Source of the DNA: Heterodera schachtii
Taxonomy: Eukaryota > Nematoda > Chromadorea > Rhabditida > Heteroderidae
Direction: 5' to 3'
Assembly: GCA_023374025.1 (NCBI GenBank)
Contig: SIJG01000153.1
Location: 124,001 to 188,000, forward strand
Length of the DNA: 64,000 nt
A model generated the notes under the pieces. It was not told where the DNA came from and ran no database searches. It saw only the letters and a list, made by a program, of their open reading frames with translations. Position 1 is the first letter of the stretch. Each line of letters begins with the position of its first letter. Positions 11,707 through 24,219 of this stretch are shown here, piece by piece. The position numbers and the translations under genes are program-made.

Positions 11707-14700
11707 ATGTCAGAACCCCCGCCAAAAGAGACGCAGCTCAATTTAGCTGACCGTATGGAGTTCATGTTTTTGAAAATGCGTCCGAACTTTGCCGATGTTT
11801 ACTTTGTCGTTGGTGGTCAGGACGAGAAAAAGAAGGCGAGTTTTTGAGTTTTTTCGGTATTATGTGGTTTAGACCACATAAAAACAAATTTTTGTAAGGC
11901 ATTATAAACATACTTTCAGGGGCTTTCGGGTTTGCTAGGCACACGAATCTGAACTCAGTTTAATAAAGCTTCGAACCCAGAACTCGAACATTTTTCGATT
12001 TTTTTCGAAATTTTTTTTATATTGTTGCCTAAGAAACAACAAATCATTAATATGAAAAAGCGAAATTTAATAAAAGCTAAAATAATGTGTGTAAAATCAA
12101 TCGCATGGGTACAATTCGGTGAACCTTCTCAAATCGCTGCGTATTCAGTGGAATTTCACTGAAGGCGACGGCAAAAAAATTTTTTTTTTAAATTCGAATT
12201 CAGGGTTAGGGGTCAAAATTTTATTAATCTGAGTTCATAAAAAAATTTTTATATGGTTTAAACCACATAAGTACCGTTTTTTGCCTTTTCCGTATATGAT
12301 TTTGGTTTCTTTCTTTAAGCGCTTTGAGGCACATAAAGCGATTTTGATCGCTGCGTCAGACGTTTTCATGAAAATGTTCTCGACCGATGGAACCGAGATT
12401 GAAACGGAAGGAAATGGTGGGAACATTTCAAGCCGAGATTTGACGAAGGAAGGGAGGGGGGGATGGCACTATTTTGCCGAAGGGAGGGGGCGAAAAACAA
12501 AAAAAAACAGAGGGCAATTTTTGGTTTATGAAAAGGCACATTACAAGTTTTCAATTCTATAATCATAAATTTGTATGTTATTTTCATGTAATTTTTCGTT
12601 TTTAAAATTTTCTTGAAAATTCATTTCAAAAAAACCTTGAGTTTTTTTTCTCCTATCGGACCACTCATCTAAAAACTAGCCAATCCATCAACTCTTTTTT
12701 ACATCTTTAGCTCCTGACAATGCCATCGCTGTGACCGACATTCGCAGTGATGCCTTTGAACTGATGTTGATTTACATGTACAGTAATGACTGTTCTCGTT
12801 TGAATGCGGGCAATGTCTTCGCGGTTCAGAAAGCCGGTAATTGAAAAAAAAAAAATTTCAGAGATTTTAATTGAAATGTCCAAAAATGAATTGTTTTTAT
12901 TACCCAATTTAGCGGACAAATATAACGTGGTGGGTATGATGGAGGAGTGTGAACAGTTTCGTGTCTCGACAGTTGAAAATCCTTTTGGTTTCCTGCGAGA
13001 GTCTCGCCTCTTGGAGAAAAAGGTGAAATAATTGGTTATGATGAGCAATGTGCTGGTTGAGCACTTGCTAATTACAGATAATGGATTTATAAGCTAAAAA
13101 GGGCCAGGGATCGTTATGAGTGCCTTTTTATAAAACTAAAAAATTTTTCTTGAAGAAATTTCTAGGATTGAAAACTAAATTTTTTTTTAATTTTTTGGTC
13201 GAAATTTTTGATTTTTTTTTAAATTGGTCGGTAATAATAGCAAATTTCAAATGTTTGTCTAACTCATTTCGGTTTTCCAGCGACACACACTGACATATCC
13301 ATAATTTATGAGTGGGTAGGGTGCAGAGTACCACCCCCTCCCTAGGCAGGTCGAATGGGGTGCATGAACCCCCCCCCCCCCCTCGAAAAATTTTTATAAA
13401 AATTTTTTTTAATTTTTCAATAAGGTCTTTGGCGGGCGTTGCTTGGCTTACATCGACAGAAACGCAGAGAATCTACTTAAATCTGATGAATTTTTGGCAA
13501 TTGACCAACAAACGCTTTATGACATTTTGAGCCGCGATCAGCTCAAAGTTTCAGAGGAGAAAGTGATTTGGCAGGCGGTAAGAAATTTGAAAAATTAGTA
13601 GAAGAAATTTCATTATGAATTTTCAGCAATTTATAATTACACCAAAAGCACAAATTTTTAATTATTAGGCACTCCGTTGGGTTGACGAACGGTGCACTGA
13701 GAAAGGCATTGAATGTTCGGGGGACAATCGTCGGCAAATGCTTGGCGAAATTTTGAAGGCTATTCGATTCCCACTAATGGCACGAGAGGATTTTGTGAAA
13801 AGTGTCGGTGGGTGTAAATCAATTATCAATGAATGATTATTTATTATATTTCCTTGTTTTTTTTCCTATTGTTTTTTGATACAGTATGCCTAATCATTTA
13901 TTGATCTTTTAATTTTGACAGTTCCGTCACAAGTTTTGACCGACAAAGAAGTGATCAGCGTTTTACTGTTCCATTCGCATTCCGTGGCCACGGAGTGCGG
14001 TGCTTTTGATCAATTTCCGCTGCAATTTGAGACCAAAAAGCGTGCGCCTTTTGATGGTGCTTTTAAGCTTTTTGCCTTTGTTATGTGCCTTTTTGTTTTT
14101 AGTTCGCCAAGGAATGCTCGAGTTGGTGATTAATTTTGGTGCTGGGGAAACAATTTCCAGTGACGAAATTTATGTGGGAACGAAATTTCGGTGGCAGCTC
14201 ATGGCCATGACTTCAAACACCTCCATGGTGTTTCAATTTAAATTCGTCCCAGAAGATGGTGGGTTTTAAGGAATAAATAGTAAAAAAACTATCAGAACCC
14301 ATTAAAATAAAAAATAAATATTGATGCTTATTGTTTTTGCCACCCCCCCCCCTGATTTTTTAAAATTTTTTAAGGTAATTTTAAGCGTTGATCACAAATC
14401 TAACGTTTATTTTTAGCCATAACAATGTTTTACGTGAAAAAGTGAAAAATAAAGAATAATAATTAGGCGGCATAAAGGCAACAAATTTCGTAAAATCACA
14501 TCAAAAACTCCCCATTGATGGTTTTTGGTTTGTTTCCTTACGTTTAAGCGGTTTTGAACCAAAAATACGAAACTAGAAAATTTGGGACTTTTCGAGAACA
14601 TCGGCACTGTTATCTTTAAATTGTTTACCTAAATTCCACTTAACTCACTGGAAACATGTCAAAGTTTAAAAAAAACAAATTCATGGTCAACGCTTAAATT

Positions 14701-15165
14701 TACGCCAGAAAAAATTTTAAAAAATATCAAGGGGTGGCAAAACTCATAATTACCAAAATAATTTTTAGGGCGTAATTGGGCGCCACCTGAATTATTTGTC
14801 AGAATATCATTTATGTCCTACTGGAAAAAAATTATTTTTAACTGAAAATTTTTATTTTTCATAATTTTCTTCAGCCGCTTACGAAATTGTCAAATGTTCG
14901 GCGACCTTTCGAATCGTTTCCCAATCGGAGGATGCTGAGGATTTGACGTTGAGTTTGAGCAAAAGCGGTCCGTTTTTTGGCCAGTCCATTGGAGATCAGA
15001 TGCTTTATCCCTTCTCGCCTATCGAAAAACCCATGGAGGTGCAAAGAAATGAAATGCTTTTGAAATGTATCAAAATTTAAGGATTTGGTCGGGATCGGTT
15101 GGGCGATTGGAAAGGCACTGAAAATTCGTGCCGATATTCGCATTTCTGAAGCATACAAAGCTTAA
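11707..15165 (+). CDS. BTB-BACK-MATH protein, intact ten-exon gene (430 aa)
   Basis: Exons 11707-11835, 12320-12416, 12711-12836, 12913-13022, 13425-13577, 13669-13807, 13922-14056, 14103-14258, 14875-15038 and 15082-15165 join in phase without a stop and give 430 residues. BTB spans about residues 27-150 (FADVYFVVGG; AHKAILIAASDVFMKMF; KYNVVGM). BACK spans about 155-260 (RCLAYIDRNAENLL; VIWQA|ALRWVDERC). A MATH-like region spans about 297-428 (YVGTKFRWQL; CSATFRIVSQSED), ending RISEAYKA. Intron 1 has a GC donor (AAG|GCGAGT); the others are GT-AG. The start MSEPPPKETQ is the first ATG in frame with the BTB core. BTB-MATH proteins bind CUL3 through BTB and substrate through MATH. The 46-bp intron 7 is the least certain; reading through it gives an earlier stop at 14131. 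Neighbours are decayed paralogues. Confidence 0.8.
11836..12319 (+). other. GC-AG intron of the intact BTB gene
   Basis: The exon ends AAG and the intron begins GCGAGT; no GT donor near the exon end preserves the BTB frame. The acceptor is ctttaag. The intron carries two copies of a gtttaaaccacataa-like palindrome (near 11865 and 12250) bracketing about 400 bp, perhaps a small decayed insertion. Confidence 0.7.
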
Positions 15166-16905
15166 GGGAAAAGCGACGAAGAGAGAGGAAAACGGGGAAA
15201 CATTGAGAACTCCCAATATTATTTCTTATGATTTTTGACAAAGTGATCAGTGCTTTCTATTGTTGTGGTCATTTGTCAGTGTCTTTTATTGTTTTCACTT
15301 CTACAGACTTTTCACCCATATTTTCGTTATTAAATTTTTGGTATTATCGTATTTTATTTAGCGTATTTTTTATTTACTCATTAATAGCGTCCTAATGACT
15401 CAAATAGCGTTGGTTTTTTGCTGGCCGATGTTGGGTCGCAACATCGCCCGCCGCGGTTGACCAACGTTCGGTCGCGGTTTGTTTGGTTGACCCGCTTTTC
15501 TGCCCATAAAATGCCTTAGTCAGACAAATATTCCTTTTTTTCTTTTCCCTTTTGTCTCTTCCGTTTCTTTTCTCTCATTCTTTGCATTGACTGAGTTTTT
15601 CTTTTACTTTTTCTCAAACATTTATTTTCTGCAGTTTTTTCGTCGATAAGAAAGTTAAAAAAAGACCAAACTTTTAGTCTCAAAAATCCTTTCCTCAAAT
15701 CATTGGGCAAATTAAAAAAAATTCTTCAATAATTATTTTATTTTGCAAATTGAATTTGCTGTGTCCATGTATTAACAATTCATACAGAACAGACGGGTTC
15801 TGGTAGAAAATTTGCGGAATTTCTGCGCGGGACTCTCTTCCCTCAAAATCTTCAATTTTTTCAGATTCTTTTTTAAACTTTTCGCCACTTGATAATTTAG
15901 TTTCTTGCCTTTTTCAAGTTTTTCTCAGCTTTTAATTCCAAATTTGGCACGAAATTGTTTTTACGAAATGCCAAAACCAAAATTGTTAGTTGATCAGTTG
16001 GAACTTTTGTTGAACACGGGCAATGGCGCGGATGTGTACTTTTTGGTTGGAGAAGACTGAAGAAAAGGAGGCGAGTGAGGGCAATTTAATAAAATATTAT
16101 CAATTAAAATAATATTTAATCGGGACAGGAATTGTCTTTAGTACGGTACAAAGTTTTTCAGTATCTACTGTACAATTGAAACTGATTTATCTTTGATTCT
16201 ATCAATGGCTATTATTTTTAAGCAAATTGCGGCACATAAAACCCTTCTGATGGCCGCCTCCGATGTGTTCGAAGCGATGTTCGCTTATGACTCTCAAAAT
16301 GGGACAATGGCGGGGAATTGTACGAAAATTGGACAATTAAATCTAAATTAATTAAATTATACTTTCTTTTTTTCATTTTCAGCTCCTTCAAACCCTGTGG
16401 TGGTCACTGACATTTGTGCCGTGCCATTTAATGCGATGTTACGCTTTATTTACACAAACAATTTGAGTGTTTTGGACGGACAAAATGCAATGGCTGTGTT
16501 TTATGCGGGTCAAAAATTGAAACGGATTTCACTAATGGATTATTATTATTTATTTATTATTTAGCCAAAAAATATGCCATCATCGGTCTGATCGAAGCAT
16601 TCACCGACTTTCCCATTTCGAAATTGCCAAATGTTTTCCTTGCCTTAGCCGAAGCTCGTCTTCTGCAAGAAAATGTATAAAAATTAATTTTTGAATTATA
16701 AAATAATAATTTCACTTTTATTTTGGGACTTTGCTGGTCGTTGCTTGGCTTACATTGACAATAACATGGAAAAATTGATCAAATCGGATGATTTTTTACC
16801 AATTGATCAAAAGTTATTGCTGGAAATTCTGAGCCGTGAGCAGCTCAAAGTTGGAGAAGAAAGTGCCATTTGGCAAGCCGTAAGAAAGAAGAAAATTTAA
16901 CTAAA
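14768..16905 (+). repeat. Inverted duplication, right arm (core)
   Basis: Reverse complement of 5985-8098. It carries the last two exons of the intact BTB-MATH gene followed by exons 1-5 of the right-arm paralogue. The spacer between arms (8099-14767, 6.7 kb) includes the front of the intact gene. Confidence 0.85.
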
Positions 16906-19192
16906 TTTATTCATTACAAGTTCATTAACTAACATAAAGGCATAGTTCGGATGGCATTCCGAGGCCCCATAATTTTCGGAAACTGGAATTCCGACCCAAA
17001 AAACATCCAAGTGGGAAATCGGAAAATTTTTGAAAAAATATAAAATAAAAAGATAATTTCAAAGATATTTTTGGTATATTTGCTTTCTTCTGTTTTTTTT
17101 TATATTTATTACAAAAGTAAAATCCATTTCATTATTAGGCACTCCGTTGGGCTGATCAACAATGTCATCAAAATGGCATCGAATGTTCAGGGGACAATCG
17201 TCGGCAAATGCTTGGCAAAATTTTGATGACTATTCGATTCCCACTAATGGCGAAAGAGGATTTTGTGAAAAGTGTTGGTGCGTTTCTGGGTGGTTCCGGA
17301 GACTGAAAATTCCTAAATTCCGGCATTTTCATCCGATTTACACTTGACACAATATTTGCTGATTTGGCTACCGTTTTTGTTCATATAGTATGACTAATCA
17401 TTTTTTGATCTTTTAATTTTTGACAGTTCCGTCACAAGTTTTGACCGACAAAGAAGTGATCAGCGTTTTACTGTTCCATTCGCATTCCGTGGCCACGGAG
17501 TGCGGTGCGTTTGATCAGTTTCCGCTGCAATTTTCCAATCAGCAAAGGATTTTGACAACAGCGCGTGACAGCCCATCGCCTAAAGGGAGACTTTTGCTGA
17601 AAATCCAAAAATTTTCTCATATCATTCTTCGAATTTACGGGTCCAGACCCTTTTGCAGCAGTTTGGTAAAAATAATGGGATTTTCGTGGTATTTGTCGTC
17701 AAATCTATTCGGGATACAAAATGGCAATGACCAATTATGCTTCTTCCTTCATTGCAACAGTGCATTCGGTGGTAAGGAATTTCGTGGTTCCATTCATTTG
17801 CAATACACCAAGTCAATAATTCGCAATTAAACTGTTTGACTTCAAATAGAACTAAATATTCTTGGTATCATTCGAAAGCTCTTCACATGCTCTATGGCCT
17901 TAAAAAAGCGAAAAGACTTTACTATAAAAACATCAAAAATTTCAACTTTTTTACATTAGTAATAACATTAAAATTGGAAAATTGCGACAAAAAGTCGAAA
18001 TTTGGTGTTTTTCTTAATATCTTTTCTATATAGAATTTTGTACTTTTTGTAAGGCTAATAAAGCTTGTCAAAAGCTTTAAAATTCACTATTCTACAAAAA
18101 TACAAAAAAAAAAATGTTTTTGTCGTGATCGCTTTTTTGGCGATTTGCCCAAAATTGTCAGTACCGGTATAATTAGGGATGCGATTTTTAGGCAAATGTC
18201 TAAATTGAAGAAAGTAACTCAAAAAATGCCTTTTTGCGTTGGAAAATTTCAATTCTGATGTCACTATCGGTCATCATTTGGCTGGTTAAAATTTCATAAT
18301 AAAACCATGGGTGATACCCACCCACTAAGTTTCATTTGGAAATTCCACGGTCACTTGGCGACCCCTCCTTTATACGAATTGACCTAAAAAATAAAAAAAT
18401 ATATACCCTAATTTGTAAGAATTGGAAAATTTTCCTGAAAATTCTTCCCCAATTATTTTTTGTTTTGACTAATTTTTTAATTAATAAATGTCAATATTTG
18501 TTAAGGAAACACTAAAGTCCTCATTTGCAACTGCCAGTGAATAAATTTTTTTGCTCAATTTTTGGCTGAAAATTATGTCACTATCGTCATTATTTCGGAC
18601 TTTTTGCCACTATTTTGTCACTATTTAGGAATTTTAACTCACTATTTTTGTTTAGTTCGAGATTTTTCGTCACTAAAAGTTAGCGATCCAGTTATATGAG
18701 ATGTTAATTATTTTTTACACCAGATTTTTTCATTTTTCTTAAATATTTGCTTAATCTTTCGGACTTTTTTCAATATTTTGGTCAATATTTCGGCATTTTT
18801 TTGTATAATTATAATTCCCATCCCTACTCTTTTGATCATAGCATATAAAAGCATTGCATATAAATTCGTTTTGAGCAATTATTTATTTTAACAGTACCTG
18901 AATGGAGCTGTTCCTGTTCGACAACATTGCGAATTGTTTCACAAAAGGATGATAAGATGGATCACTTTCAGACCGATCGCCTCTTTTTTCAAAAAAACCC
19001 AAAGTTTATGCATGATAGTGGACTTTTGTGCAAAATGCCACTCAGAGTACACAAATATAAACTATTTAATAATCATCAAAAATTTATTTTTAGGATTTGA
19101 TGAGTTCCGAGAATGGATGGCATGACAAGGAGAAGGACACTCTGACAGTGACTGTGGATGTTACTGTGGAAAATGGTGGGGGGGGGGGTTGA
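15968..19192 (+). pseudogene. BTB-BACK-MATH gene, right arm (frameshift in exon 1)
   Basis: Exons: 15968-16070, 16223-16319, 16383-16508, 16565-16674, 16727-16879, 17139-17277, 17427-17771, about 18895-19000 and 19094-19192. Exon 1 has one extra T at 16058 relative to the left-arm copy, turning GAC GAA into GAC TGA, a stop after 30 codons. Intron 4 ends in GG without AG, exactly as in the left arm. The exon at 17427 is longer than its counterpart in the intact gene and holds a MATH-like front (GRLLLKI; GFSWYLS). 18895 gives CSCSTTLRIVSQKDD and 19094 gives NGWHDKEKDTLTVTVDV before a poly-G run and TGA. Intron 1 starts GCGAGT. Right-arm and left-arm genes therefore share one defect and differ in another. 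Confidence 0.75.
17848..18840. repeat. Repeat-rich intron or intergenic segment of the right-arm gene
   Basis: 17848-18080 resembles the interior of the element at 41795-42201 (ggtatcattcgaaagct, ggtgtttttcttaat). A hAT-like end TAGGGATGCG lies at 18176 and another ATCCCTA end near 18830, without matching 8-bp repeats. 18580-18720 has repeated 'tcactattt' runs like those at 62790-62890. No extra exon was recognised. Confidence 0.5.
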
Positions 19193-19404
19193 AAAAGGGG
19201 TAAGACCGGACAGACTCGGCGCATGTGCCGGATGACTGACATTTAAGATGGTAATTTTTGGCTTATTAGGCGGGGCTGCTGCTATTTTTTTGATGTGGGG
19301 GGGGGGATAATTTCAAGGGGAGCCGGAAAATGCGACACCGGCGGAAAATCCGACAACGAGAGAAAGTTTTTCATTTCAAGAAAATGCGACACTAAGCAAA
19401 TATG

Positions 19405-19870
19405 ACACCAAACTTAGATTTATTTAAATATAAATTTTTATGTTTTTTAAGTTTAAGTTTGGAAATACCAAAACATTTTGTTAAGAGTGGGTAAGTTGAT
19501 TTTGTATTATAATAAATGGAAAATGGGTGCAGGTTCGAGTCCGTGCCATTTGCTTAGAAAGGGTTTATACTCAATGAAAATTTTCAGACTCATAACTTTA
19601 TTCTAGTGCTTCAAGATGCTTAACCTTTGCTTTAAAAAAGTTTCTCCTCAGTCAAGTGACTTCGAATCATACCAAGAATATGCATTTGCTTCAAAAATTA
19701 TTTAAAAAAAATTCATTGCCGTGGCACGGACTCGAACCTGCACCCATTTTCCCATTATTATCATACAAAATCAACTTACCCATTCTTAACAAATCAATAT
19801 TTTTTGATATTTCCAAACTTAAACTTCAAAAAACATAAAAATTTATATTTAAAAAAAATCTAAGTTTGAA
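19405..19870. mobile_element. Palindromic repeat containing a tRNA B-box-like motif
   Basis: About 160 bp at each side are inverted copies (for example gtaagttgattttgta at about 19491 and its complement near 19775). Each arm contains ggttcgagtccgtgcc, close to a Pol III B box (GGTTCGANTCC). No good A box or tRNA cloverleaf is visible, so a tRNA-derived foldback or SINE-like unit is possible but unproven. Confidence 0.45.
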
Positions 19871-19899
19871 TTCGATTTTATGGGGGTGCATTTTTATTT

Positions 19900-20735
19900 T
19901 TTGAAATCCCGAATTAAAGGGGAGGGTGTATTTTACAAAATTTCTAGCCTTTTCCCCCAAAAATTACCATTTTTGCCATTTTGATCCTGCTGGATGAAAT
20001 TTATTTGTATTACCATTTTAGCAGAAATTCAGCCATCAATTCAAAAACAGAAGTGAAACGCAGCTTTGATTGAACTCGTGGAAAAAGGGTCTCAATTGGA
20101 TTTGCGTTGGATTTGTTTCTTTTTTCTAATTACCTAATGAACCGATCACTGCTGGTGGATTAAGCCAAAAAATTGCAGAAAAATTAATGCTTTATGATCA
20201 TTTGCTTCAATACTCAATTCGTTCGGCTCCTCCATTTTATGTCATTATTTTAATAATTGTTTAACCAATATCACTTATGTAAAATCGTTTGTCCATTCGT
20301 ATTTCTTAAATAATATTATAGGGATATCAATTTTATGTAAATACATATTTTTTTCATGGCTTCTCCTTGCTCTAAATAAAACACTTTCTTTTTTGTGTTT
20401 GCTTATAAAAATCATGACTTTTATTTATATTTTTATTTACATATTTTGAGGATTTTTTTACGGAAATTTTTAATTTTTTTAATACATATTTTGAGAAGTT
20501 AAAAGGTGATTCTAAACCTATTTAGGTCATTTTTCTGCCATTTTTGCCTATATAACAAAGATTTTTTCCAAAAAACACCCATTAAAACATATTTTATTTA
20601 CATATTTTCGAGCATTTTTGGGTTTTTATACATATTTCTTACATATTTTGGGATTTTTTTTTACATATTTGTACATATTTTGACCAATTTTTGTACATAT
20701 TTTTGACATCCCTAATTATCAAAAATATTTCTGTT
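19900..20735. repeat. Repeat-rich AT DNA with 'acatatttt' tandem motif
   Basis: From about 20340 to 20705 the motif acatattt recurs many times, bounded by TAGGGATATCAA-like (near 20321) and TTGACATCCCTA (to about 20715) inverted ends without a clear target duplication. Probably a decayed hAT-type MITE. No gene seen. Confidence 0.5.
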
Positions 20736-20749
20736 TCACTGATAAAAAG

Positions 20750-21124
20750 GTTAGCATGCTGCTGCTGTTCCCGCAGTGACCAAGGAGCACATCTTTGGCA
20801 TTCGTGATCATCTTAAGATAAAAGAAATTTCAGATGATTTTAAATATTTTTCAATTTATGATTAAATTGTTAGTTTCAGTAACTCTTGTCATTGGTCCTA
20901 CCATAAACATTTTGTCGCTGCATTGATCGTTTTTGTCCGGGTGAATGACGCGGACAAACTTCCGGTAGTTTTCTTTGATCTCCTCGGATGTGGCATTTTG
21001 ACAAACGCAAAGCCACTCATGCGGAAGCAACTAAACGACGAACAAATTAAAATTAAACGTAATAAAAGCTCAATTTAATGTTTCCAGAATTTATGTTGTT
21101 TTTTCTGCTCGAATAGAAGAACAT
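20750..21124 (-). pseudogene. Gene B (J-domain) copy 1, truncated
   Basis: Exon 1 starts at 21124 (MFFYSSRKNN) but its GT donor is gone. Exon 2, 21030-20902, carries the J-domain core with HPD intact (WLCVRQNATPEE; RVIHPDKNN). Exon 3 from 20811 (ITNAKDVLLG) runs to about 20750, where similarity stops; the three downstream exons are absent. It follows gene A copy 1 as in the other cassettes. Confidence 0.75.
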
Positions 21125-21299
21125 TTTGGCTTTTGAAATGATTTAAAAACATTTAAATTTAATTAAGCATTGTAAATATAATTAAGCACAAGGCATTTCC
21201 AATTTCCTTCGAAAAATGTTCTTATTTTTAAATTTCAATCATTCAGCAGCAACAAAATTTTTGGAAATTGAAACTCGTCTCATTTTTCCCTTTTTTCGA

Positions 21300-22300
21300 A
21301 TAATCAAATCTGTAAAAGGTCAGAGCACGATTGTTGCGGCGCGAACAGCTGAAACAAATAATAAATGCAAATTTAATGAATAAAAAAATTTAATCTACAT
21401 ATACATTAAATATTAAATTAATTTGCAAAAAACAAAATTTTGTAATTATTATTTTAATTACGTAAATATTTATTTTTTATTTTTACTACCAATTGCGATG
21501 ATGGCATTTGTCTTCGGCAATCGGACAATAACACAGCTCATCAATGTTGATCAGTCTTCTGCCGCACCTCGAGCAGTATATGTCCACTCTGCAATCAAAT
21601 TAATTAATATTGATGTACAAAATAAAATTCAATTTTAATTTTAAATAAATATTTATTCTTTTAACAATGTATGGCATTTTTTCTTTATTCTGTTCACCTA
21701 ACACCCCGAACAAAGGCATAAGCGATGTGGTCCAATCCGTAGTTGCTCAATTCTTTGCTCAGTTTTTCAAGGGCAACTTCGTTCTTTAAATTGGAAATTT
21801 TTAAATACATTTATTTGTACTTTCTTGTGAAAATCTGTAAACTTTGATTTATTCAGCCTCAAAATTTCTCATCACGGATATGAAGCTGTCTCTAAAAAAG
21901 AAGCAGTTGCGCGAAATCAACACTTGAGTATATGTCAGCACCTGTTTAAAACAAATTCGCAAACACTTTAATAAATAAACCAAACAAAATAATTTACGAT
22001 GATAAATTTCAAACTGCAAACAATAATTTAAAAGTCGAGACCACAGCAATAAATTAAGATGAAATCAGCGTCCAAAGATATTCAAAAAACAAAAGAAGAG
22101 AAGACAATAAAACGAAAACAAAAAAAAGAACAGTAACTGAAAAAACACAATATTTAGGTCCATAGCAAAAAAGAAAGACAGAACGCCAATAACTAATTAT
22201 AATTTAAAACATAAAAGAGGTCAAAAGTCAATTAAGTACCACAATTGGAAACATACTGCCCAGCTTTCACCACAAAACCGCCGGCCAAAAGGAATTGAAG
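21300..22300 (-). pseudogene. Gene A (Cys/His cluster protein) copy 1
   Basis: Remnants of exon 1 lie near 22285-22245 and 21970-21853 (SRNCFFFRDSFISVM). A roughly 10-base deletion removes the exon-1 donor (atgagaaattttg against atgagaagcaaggtgag in other copies). Exon 2 (21783-21698), exon 3 (21588-21490: CSRCGRRL, NIDELCYC, DKCHHRN) and exon 4 from 21348 are in frame. The usual TGA after ALTFY is changed to AGA, so the frame runs on. Exon loss and deletion mark it as decayed. Confidence 0.7.
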
Positions 22301-22953
22301 GTTTGAAAAAATATATAGAAATTAGCTGGCTGTTACAAATAGGCGCCGACGGGGAAAAATTGGGCGCTTAAATGAGATTTGTTTAGGAAACAAAAAAATG
22401 CTCGAATCTTTCCCTCTTTAGCTGGAGTATTCGGTGATATTATTAAAAGTCAAAAAGAATTAATATTTTTATAATTTGTAATAGATTTTGTCGACAGTTA
22501 ATAAAATGGAAATAATAAACGAATGAATTTTAGACATAAAAATTAATAAAAGCGAACAGATAGGAAGGTGACCATTATTAATGCAAATGTGAAAGATATT
22601 CGTGCTGGGATGCTTCCAAAATCCGCCAAGAGATTCGAAATAAAAAAATGTAGCACATATAAATTCATAACTTGGCTTAAATTCAAAAAATTAATATTTT
22701 ATGGCATCATTCAAATAGCTTTAAGTGTTGACTATCAGAATATTAATGCTCAAAAAATTCAAGAAAAAAAAAGTTATTGTAATAAAATTTAAAAAATTTG
22801 GTCAGGATTTTTTTTGGCCATAACTTTTTTCCACAGAAATTTTGACTATAGTATTTTGATAGAGAACCATTAAAGCTATTGAATGATACATGAAATATTT
22901 AATTTGATTGAATTTGAGCCAAGTTATGAATTTATATGTTGGTGAAGTGAACA

Positions 22954-23143
22954 AATAGCACTGCTGCTGCTGGCTTATTTATTGTAAGTCTTCGAGGCGG
23001 GGCGGGGCATGGAAATGTTCATTTGTGAGAACAGCCAATCAGCGGAGGGGGAGAGGCGACGATTCATCACAGATGCGAAATATTTGGGTTTGAAAAAGTG
23101 GGTTACGGTATCCCTTTTTGACTTGGCTTCTATTAAATTGCCA
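22954..23143 (-). promoter_or_regulatory. Conserved promoter-like block, copy 2
   Basis: GC box (ggggcggggc), CCAAT (gccaatcagcg) and the AATAAATAAGCC minus-strand motif in the same order as at 556. It lies about 670 bp upstream of the gene A copy 1 remnant on the minus strand. Confidence 0.5.
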
Positions 23144-23599
23144 AGCTCTAAAAATCCTGGTTTTTTTTTTAAAATTAGGTAACTCAGAATTTTGTTGTTG
23201 TTGGGAAAATCTTTTAACAAATCTTAGTAAAAATTTTTGCCTGTCAGCACCGCCATCGCTCTCCTTTTTTGGAAAAATGGGGTAAAAAATTTGTAATACA
23301 ACCCGGGAGTAGTCTACCCATCCAAAAAGATTCATTTAAAGATTCCAATTTAAATTTATTCATAATTTTGCATATAAATACTTGGAAACTTTTTTCGGCT
23401 ATGTGGAATTAGTCAATAAATAAAAACCCCCAAACCTCCGCCGGCGCCCCACGCCGACCGCACCGATTTGGTTGGAAAATAACTTTTGAATATTTCAAAT
23501 AAATTTGTTTTTCAAAGTTTTTCCTTACCACTAAAGACTTTCAGCGCATCTTCTTAGAATATCCAAAAATGTCGAAAACAACAAAATTAGAACAGATCC

Positions 23600-23665
23600 T
23601 AACATATTCTGGCTCTCTCTCTCTCTCTCTCTCTCACTCTCTCTCTCTCTCTGTCTCTCTCTCTC

Positions 23666-23704
<39 letters not shown>

Positions 23705-23730
23705 TTCTCTCTCTCTGTCTCTCTCTGACT
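23600..23730. repeat. (CT)n microsatellite
   Basis: About 130 bp of CTCTCT with occasional GT substitutions. A Ser/Leu repeat frame across it has no coding support. Confidence 0.9.
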
Positions 23731-23904
23731 ATTCCATTTAAGCCTTTTTAAATTTCTTGACAAAATATAAGACGTGGAAATTGAGCTTTAAATGGTCATA
23801 ATTAAGCTGTTTAAAATGGCTCTCAAATGTGAAGGTTTGCTTCATTCGAGGTTTTTGTGAGTAAATGAATCAAATTTTAAAAATGTCAAAAGTTTTATTA
23901 GACA

Positions 23905-24125
23905 TTTAAAAAATGGGAGGGGGAGGAAATCACAGCAAAAGAAATCAGAAAAGAAGAAAAGAAAGAAGCAAAGGGAAAAAGGAAGACAAATGCAAAAATA
24001 AAGAGAAAAGGAAGAGCAGAAAAAGGGACCAAAATTCAAAAGAACAAAGAAAAAGAAATGAAAAATCTCAAAAACATCGAACACATAAAATAATAAATAA
24101 AATGCAATTGCTTTTATTTCGCTAA
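23905..24125. repeat. A/G-rich block shared with 32.47 and 59.56 kb
   Basis: Purine-rich sequence (aaatcacagcaaaagaaa and relatives) recurs at 32470-32790 and 59560-59730 near other cassette flanks. It produces Lys-rich frames on one strand and Phe/Leu/Ser-rich frames on the other; neither looks like a gene. Confidence 0.6.
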
Positions 24126-24219
24126 TCAGTAAAATTTTGATGGCATTAATTTTTAAAAAGTGAATAGCCAAAGACAATTTTTATAAATATTCGCTTATCT
24201 CGCCAATTAAATAATTCGT

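Noticed and set aside
13922..14133. Intact BTB gene ending at TAA 14131
   Set aside because: Splicing out 14057-14102 continues in phase into a MATH-like exon chain with conserved sites; the earlier stop is kept as the alternative.
18176..18835. Complete hAT MITE between two TAGGGATG-type ends
   Set aside because: Flanking 8-mers (GGTATAAT and CTCTTTTG) do not match, so the ends probably belong to different insertions.
23569..23751. Ser/Leu-rich frame
   Set aside because: It is a translation of the (CT)n microsatellite.
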